A DNA stretch of 9,665 nt from Candidatus Kerfeldbacteria bacterium (GTDB taxonomy: Bacteria > Patescibacteriota > Patescibacteriia > UBA9570). This document shows, piece after piece, positions 6,004-9,665 of the stretch (its first letter is position 1; each line of letters begins with the position of its first letter). The stretch lies in assembly GCA_003512175.1 (NCBI GenBank), contig DOSP01000017.1, positions 16,922 to 26,586 of the forward strand, read 5' to 3'. Made by a program: the position numbers and the translations under genes. The notes under the pieces are model-generated. The model did no database searches, was not told the DNA's origin, and was given only the letters and a program-made list of their open reading frames with translations.

Positions 6004-6504
6004 CTATTTGGATTTTTTTTGATCTTTGTTTAATTCCTCCGAAGCGCGAGCGGCAAAGACTAAGAGCAAAGTCACTTCGTGCGGAGATAAGCTGCGCGGT
6101 TTGGTGTCTTTAATACAAAATACTCCTATGCCAGTACCGGATGAATCGTACAACGATACGCCAGCATAAAACCGGATATGTGGTTCTCCTACGACCATGG
6201 GGTTATCGGCAAAGCGTGGATCTTTTAAGGTATCTTCCACAATGAAGACGTGATCGGATAACATCGCGTGCGCACAAAACGAAATCTCCCGCGGTGCTTC
6301 TTTGGCGTTCAGCCCCTGACACGATTTATACCATTCACGTTTCTCATCCAACAATGTGATGGTGGCGATGGGAACATGAAAGGCCTGGACGGCTTCGCGA
6401 GTGATCACATCGAAGCGTTCTTCAGGGGCAGTATCGAACAGACCAAGGGCTCGGACATGCTCAAGGCGTTCTGGCTCATTGGCCGGCGAAGCGGCTGATT
6501 TCAT
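6004..6504 (-). CDS. Stand-alone GAF-domain sensory protein
   Basis: 166 aa. An N-terminal helix with NEPERLEHVRALGLFDTAPEE (about residues 9-29) leads into a single GAF domain (about 30-155). The pattern seen in many sensor kinases and diguanylate cyclases is present: RFDVITREA, FHVPIATITLLDEKREWYKS, PREISFCAHAM (71-81), VEDTLKDPRFADNP, GEPHIRFYAGVSL (106-118), and GIGVFCIKD followed by LSPHE. In other bacteria this GAF subtype is usually fused to an output domain; here no kinase, GGDEF or DNA-binding part is attached, and no such domain sits in the neighbouring genes. It could bind a small ligand or respond to redox through C77 and C129. Gaps are 14 nt to the zinc-ribbon gene and 9 nt to the carbamoyltransferase. 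The output partner is unknown. Confidence 0.88.
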   Translation of the reverse strand: MKSAASPANEPERLEHVRALGLFDTAPEERFDVITREAVQAFHVPIATITLLDEKREWYKSCQGLNAKEAPREISFCAHAMLSDHVFIVEDTLKDPRFADNPMVVGEPHIRFYAGVSLYDSSGTGIGVFCIKDTKPRSLSPHEVTLLLVFAARASEELNKDQKKSK

Positions 6505-6518
6505 AATAACGCGCTACA

Positions 6519-6809
6519 TTAATCGTAACGGACGGCCCGCCCACCGCTTTCTTTTACATCACGAGATTTACACGCTGGACACATCGGTTGAAGGTCGGAT
6601 TTTAATTCTCCACCACACTGCTCACAGACGCCAACCTCTGCTGCGGTTGGTGGCGTATACTCACTCGATGGAACACGACGATTGCTTTTTACGGTCTTAA
6701 TAGCGTCACAATTCACACAGCGGTATTCAATAAACAGAAACCCGCCGCCGGCACGGGATTGGAACGTGTTGCCACAGGCTTGGCAGATGTACGGACCTTG
6801 GTAACCCAT
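6519..6809 (-). CDS. Double zinc-ribbon protein of unknown function
   Basis: 96 aa from the ATG at 6809 (an upstream ATG at 6824 would add MYTTA). Two four-cysteine ribbons are visible: C9-x2-C12 with C31-x2-C34, then C62-x2-C65 with C77-x2-C80. Between the first pairs lies an unusual glycine-rich loop, SRAGGGFLFIEYRC. The two ribbons are joined by a ~27-residue linker rich in Pro, Thr and Ser. Such folds bind nucleic acid or proteins; nothing tells which, and I do not recognise a named family. I prefer the inner ATG because a -10-like TATACT lies 6 nt before it, overlapping the outer start, and because YICQACGN normally lies close to the N-terminus in such proteins. First gene of a likely three-gene unit with the GAF protein and the carbamoyltransferase. 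Confidence 0.8.
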   Translation of the reverse strand: MGYQGPYICQACGNTFQSRAGGGFLFIEYRCVNCDAIKTVKSNRRVPSSEYTPPTAAEVGVCEQCGGELKSDLQPMCPACKSRDVKESGGRAVRYD

Positions 6810-6815
6810 GGCGGT

Positions 6816-6821
6816 AGTATA
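6816..6821 (-). promoter_or_regulatory. -10-like element TATACT just before the zinc-ribbon gene
   Basis: TATACT on the minus strand ends 6 nt before the ATG at 6809, the spacing expected if transcription starts at or next to that ATG (leaderless message). No good -35 is seen at 16-18 bp (TTCCAA, 3/6, at spacer 17). A/T-rich sequence lies upstream. Tentative. Confidence 0.35.
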
Positions 6822-6831
6822 CATTTATTAA

Positions 6832-6843
6832 TCCAAAATTGGA
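6832..6843. repeat. Short palindrome TCCAA-N2-TTGGA
   Basis: Five-base perfect arms around two bases, located where the -35 region of the proposed zinc-ribbon promoter would be. Operator-like position, but short enough to be chance. Confidence 0.3.
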
Positions 6844-6859
6844 AGTATTTATATTGGTG

Positions 6860-6891
6860 AATAACCCACACACGTGAAGTACGGGGTTATT
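6860..6891 (-). repeat. Inverted repeat downstream of alaS (terminator-like, no U-tract)
   Basis: AATAACCC (6884-6891, minus strand) pairs with GGGTTATT (6860-6867) across a 16-nt loop, an exact 8-bp stem 11 nt after the alaS stop. The sequence following it is CACCAATATAAATA, without a U-run, so a standard intrinsic terminator is not supported. It may be an mRNA 3'-end processing or stabilising hairpin, or a protein-binding site. Confidence 0.45.
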
Positions 6892-6902
6892 TGGAAGCCG
6901 AT

Positions 6903-8669
6903 TTACACATTCTCCACCACAGCCTTAATTCTCCGGACACCAGCCGAACAAGCTTCTTCTTTGACGATCTTGAAATGACCAACTTCCTGCGTGTTGTTCA
7001 CATGTGGGCCACCGCAAAACTCTTTGGAGAAGTCACCCATAATGTAGACCTTCACCTTCTCGGCATACTTATCATCAAACAGACCGATAGCTCCGATCTT
7101 GTGCGCTTGTTCGACCGACATAATTTCATAATGCACCGGAATGGCTTCTTTGATTTTCTCGTTCACTAAATCCTCAACTTGCTTAATTTGTTCCGGTACC
7201 ATTTTTTCCGGATGAGAGAAATCAAACCGTAACCGTTCGGGGGTAATGTTCGAACCTTTCTGTAACACATGGGTACCTAACACTTGGCGTAAGGCCGATT
7301 GCAATAAGTGTGTAGCGGTATGGCCACGAATGGTTTCCCACGACGCATCGGCTAACCCACCTTTGAATTTCTTTTGTGCTCCAGCGCGGGATAAATCTTG
7401 ATGCTGCTTATAAAATTCGTTAAAGCCATCTTCATCAATGGTGATCCCCTTCTCCTTGGCCAGTTCTTTGGTAATCTCTAGCGGGAAACCATAGGTATCA
7501 AATAAGTGAAATGCTAACTCACCTGGCATCACACCATTCGGCTTCAGATTAGCCGTAATTTTTGCGAATTGCTTTTCACCCTTCTCTAACGCTTTGGAAA
7601 ACTTCTCTTCTTCATTCACCAATTCTAGTTTAATTTCGGATCGCGCATCGGCAAACTTAGGATAATACTGAGTGAACTGTTGAATAACGATATCCGCTAG
7701 ATCTTGCAAGAAATATCCTTCAATACCTAATTTACGTCCATGACGAATGGCGCGACGAATCAAGCGCCGTAAGACATAGCCTTGATCCAAATTCGATGGC
7801 GACACACCGTCACACATCATAAATGTTGCGGCGCGGATATGGTCGGCAATAATTTCTTTAGAGGTATCTCCGGGTTGGGTAGCGAGATTGGCGATTTTTT
7901 CCATCAGCGGAACGAATAAATCGGTTTTGTAGACTTCATCCAAACCATTCAGTACGGCGGTGATACGTTCCAGCCCCATGCCGGTATCGACGTTTTTTTG
8001 TTGTAACGGTTCGTATTTGCCATCAACCGTTTTGTTGTATTGCATGAACACATCATTCCAAATTTCCACATACTTGCCGCAGGAGCAACTGGGTTGGCAT
8101 TCTGGACTGCATTTTTCGATGCCGACATCGTAAAACATTTCGGTGTCTGGTCCGCACGGGCCGGTGGCACCAGCTGGGCCCCACCAGTTTTCCGATTTCG
8201 GATAATAGTAAATATGTTCGGCATGAATGCCTAAATCGCGCCACAGGTTGGCTGATTCTTCATCCCGCGGCGCATCGTCATCGCCCGCAAACACGCTGAC
8301 GGATAAGCGATCAACCGGAATTCCCAGCCATTGTTTACTCGTTAAAAATTCAAAGCTCCAAGCAATAGCTTCTTTTTTGAAATAATCGCCCAGCGACCAA
8401 TTGCCTAACATTTCAAAAAAGGTTAAGTGCCAGCGGTCCCCCACTTCATCAATATCGCCGGTCCGGACACACTTTTGAAAATTGGTCAGCCGCACACCGG
8501 CTGGATGTGGTTCGCCCATTAAATAGGGCACCAATGGGTGCATGCCAGCAGTGGTAAACAACACCGTTGGGTCGTTATCTGGAATCAGCGAAGCGGAACT
8601 AATAATGGAATGTTCCTTGCTGGCAAAGAAATCTAGGTATTTTTTACGTATTTCAGAGGAAGAAATCAT
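6903..8669 (-). CDS. alaS: Alanyl-tRNA synthetase, short form
   Basis: 588 aa against about 875 in E. coli. The class II catalytic core is complete: motif 1 around DPTVLFTTAGMHPLVPYLMG (33-52), motif 2 from NFQKCVRTGDIDEVG to TFFEMLGNWSLGDYF (63-97), and motif 3 at DHIRAATFMMCDGVSP and QGYVLRRLIRRAIRHGRKLG. The editing domain keeps its metal ligands H450, H454 (HTATH), C552 and H556, though the second motif is CGGPH rather than CGGTH. Two parts are missing: the beta-barrel with the FYAESGGQxGD signature that normally joins the core to the editing domain, and the C-Ala dimerisation/tRNA-elbow domain. An insertion with C187, C191, C195 and C197 precedes KYVEIWNDVFMQYN and could hold zinc. This short architecture is one I associate with CPR genomes. 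It follows mnmA by 9 nt (ACTACCGCC) without a Shine-Dalgarno sequence. Confidence 0.96.
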   Translation of the reverse strand: MISSSEIRKKYLDFFASKEHSIISSASLIPDNDPTVLFTTAGMHPLVPYLMGEPHPAGVRLTNFQKCVRTGDIDEVGDRWHLTFFEMLGNWSLGDYFKKEAIAWSFEFLTSKQWLGIPVDRLSVSVFAGDDDAPRDEESANLWRDLGIHAEHIYYYPKSENWWGPAGATGPCGPDTEMFYDVGIEKCSPECQPSCSCGKYVEIWNDVFMQYNKTVDGKYEPLQQKNVDTGMGLERITAVLNGLDEVYKTDLFVPLMEKIANLATQPGDTSKEIIADHIRAATFMMCDGVSPSNLDQGYVLRRLIRRAIRHGRKLGIEGYFLQDLADIVIQQFTQYYPKFADARSEIKLELVNEEEKFSKALEKGEKQFAKITANLKPNGVMPGELAFHLFDTYGFPLEITKELAKEKGITIDEDGFNEFYKQHQDLSRAGAQKKFKGGLADASWETIRGHTATHLLQSALRQVLGTHVLQKGSNITPERLRFDFSHPEKMVPEQIKQVEDLVNEKIKEAIPVHYEIMSVEQAHKIGAIGLFDDKYAEKVKVYIMGDFSKEFCGGPHVNNTQEVGHFKIVKEEACSAGVRRIKAVVENV

Positions 8670-8678
8670 GGCGGTAGT

Positions 8679-9665
8679 TTAATGAATTATTCGGCTTTTG
8701 TCACGTTCTTGAATCACTCCGCCACCGAGCACAACATCACCATCATAAAACACCACAAACTGGCCGGGAGTAACCGCCCGGGCGGGTTCGGAAAATTCTA
8801 CACGATTACCGGTGACAGTACAGTGGATATCCGGCGTGCGATAACGCACTTTTACTGAACACTGAAATGTTTCCGCCGGACGCTGACCGCTTACCCAATG
8901 CTCATCACTGAAGGTGCACCAGTTGGATAATAAACTCGATTGATCGGCCGCCTGACAAATAATTAGGGTATTATCTGACATCCGCTTATCGACAACATAA
9001 TATGGTCCGGTGCCGCCAATCTCAATCCCCTGGCGCTGGCCAATGGTGTAATAGGGTAACCCTTTGTGTTGACCCATTACCTTACCATCTACTAACACCA
9101 TCGGACCCGGTTCGGCTTTGACATATTGTTTCAGAAAGGTTTGAAAATCAATGTCGCCGATAAAACACAACCCCTGGCTGTCTGGTTTTTTGGCCACAAG
9201 TAGTTTAAATTGTTCCGCCAGTTTTCGAACTTCAGATTTCAACATTCCGCCGATCGGAAATAATATATGTGATAATTGTTCTTGATTCAAATGGTAAATG
9301 AAATACGATTGATCTTTATTGGGATCAATTCCCTTCAATAATTTTTTCCCATCGGTACGAGAATAATGGCCAGTCGCAATCTTGTCAAAACCAAGCTCAA
9401 GCATTTTATCCAGGAAAGATAAAAACTTAATTTGGGTATTGCATAACACATCCGGGTTCGGTGTACGACCAGCTCTGGTTTCTTCTAAGAAATATTTGAA
9501 TACCTTTTCACGATAGTCTTTTTCAAAATTGATACTTTGAAATGGAATCCCCAACGTTTCACAAATGGCCGTTACGTCAGCCACATCATCTTCCCACGGA
9601 CAACGCTGATGCTGCCCACGATACAGGGCATCAGCCTCATCTGACCAATTCTTCATATAAAAAGC
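8679..9665 (-). CDS. mnmA: tRNA 2-thiouridylase MnmA, 5' end outside window
   Basis: 328 residues visible; the frame stays open through AFY-MKNW to the window edge, so the ATG at 9656 is internal and the N-terminal PP-loop (SGGVDSS in the family) is cut off. MnmA uses ATP and sulfur passed from a cysteine desulfurase to make 2-thiouridine at position 34 of Lys, Glu and Gln tRNAs. Counting from the ATG at 9656, the catalytic pair is C72 (NPDVLCN) and C164 (GLCFIGD). Other family segments are AGRTPNPD, ATGHYSR, DQSYFIYHL (115-123), PDSQGLCFIGD, YYTIGQRQGIEIGGTGPYYV and a C-terminal beta-barrel ending in GQFVVFYDGDVVLGGGVI. It lies directly ahead of alaS, so both tRNA genes are probably co-transcribed; its promoter is outside the window. 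Stop TAA. Confidence 0.96.
   Translation of the reverse strand, partial: AFYMKNWSDEADALYRGQHQRCPWEDDVADVTAICETLGIPFQSINFEKDYREKVFKYFLEETRAGRTPNPDVLCNTQIKFLSFLDKMLELGFDKIATGHYSRTDGKKLLKGIDPNKDQSYFIYHLNQEQLSHILFPIGGMLKSEVRKLAEQFKLLVAKKPDSQGLCFIGDIDFQTFLKQYVKAEPGPMVLVDGKVMGQHKGLPYYTIGQRQGIEIGGTGPYYVVDKRMSDNTLIICQAADQSSLLSNWCTFSDEHWVSGQRPAETFQCSVKVRYRTPDIHCTVTGNRVEFSEPARAVTPGQFVVFYDGDVVLGGGVIQERDKSRIIH

Noticed and set aside
6860..6891. Intrinsic terminator after alaS
   Set aside because: The 8-bp stem is there, but a 16-nt loop and the lack of a U-run make it a poor terminator; kept only as an inverted repeat.
1..9665. CRISPR array, insertion sequence, prophage, tRNA or rRNA gene
   Set aside because: No regularly spaced repeats, transposase or phage genes, or cloverleaf/rRNA sequence were seen; the window is core housekeeping genes.

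Overview
The window reads as a chromosomal segment of a reduced-genome bacterium, most likely of the Candidate Phyla Radiation (Patescibacteria, probably Parcubacteria-like). The evidence is the very short alanyl-tRNA synthetase (588 aa, no C-Ala domain, no beta-barrel linker, a Cys-rich insertion), the shortened ribosomal proteins such as L13 (112 aa), an RNA polymerase alpha subunit of 232 aa without a C-terminal domain, and tight gene packing. The phylum is an inference from protein features, not from a search. Every gene I can support is on the minus strand, so transcription runs from high to low coordinates.

Layout in transcription order. (1) 9665-6903: mnmA (5' end beyond the window) and alaS, nine bases apart: tRNA thiolation plus tRNA charging. 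(2) 6902-6810: a short gap with an 8-bp inverted repeat, a small palindrome and a -10-like hexamer close to the next start. (3) 6809-5065: three closely spaced genes: a double zinc-ribbon protein of unknown function, a stand-alone GAF-domain protein, and an aspartate/ornithine carbamoyltransferase-family enzyme that keeps its carbamoyl-phosphate residues but has lost the usual ornithine-pocket motifs. (4) 5064-4863: the main control region, with a near-perfect promoter (TTGACA, 17 bp, TATACT), an exact DnaA-box sequence (TTATCCACA) just upstream, and a leader of about 120 nt with possible hairpins. (5) 4862-1205: a ribosomal/transcription operon infA-rpmJ-rpsM-rpsK-rpsD-rpoA-rplQ-rplM-rpsI, with gaps of 1-19 nt and one 14-nt overlap (rpoA/rplQ). 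(6) 1186-1: a polytopic flippase of the Wzx/polysaccharide-exporter superfamily, 18 nt after rpsI, whose 3' end lies outside the window.

The operon makes IF-1, three small-subunit head/body proteins, S9, L36, L17, L13 and RNA polymerase alpha, i.e. translation and transcription core parts under one strong promoter. The flippase is probably co-transcribed with them by read-through. No CRISPR array, insertion sequence, tRNA or rRNA gene was seen. The points most worth a second look are the carbamoyltransferase with altered substrate motifs, the alpha subunit without CTD combined with a strong promoter and DnaA box, the complete lack of Shine-Dalgarno sequences at the visible starts, and the N-terminal extension of IF-1.
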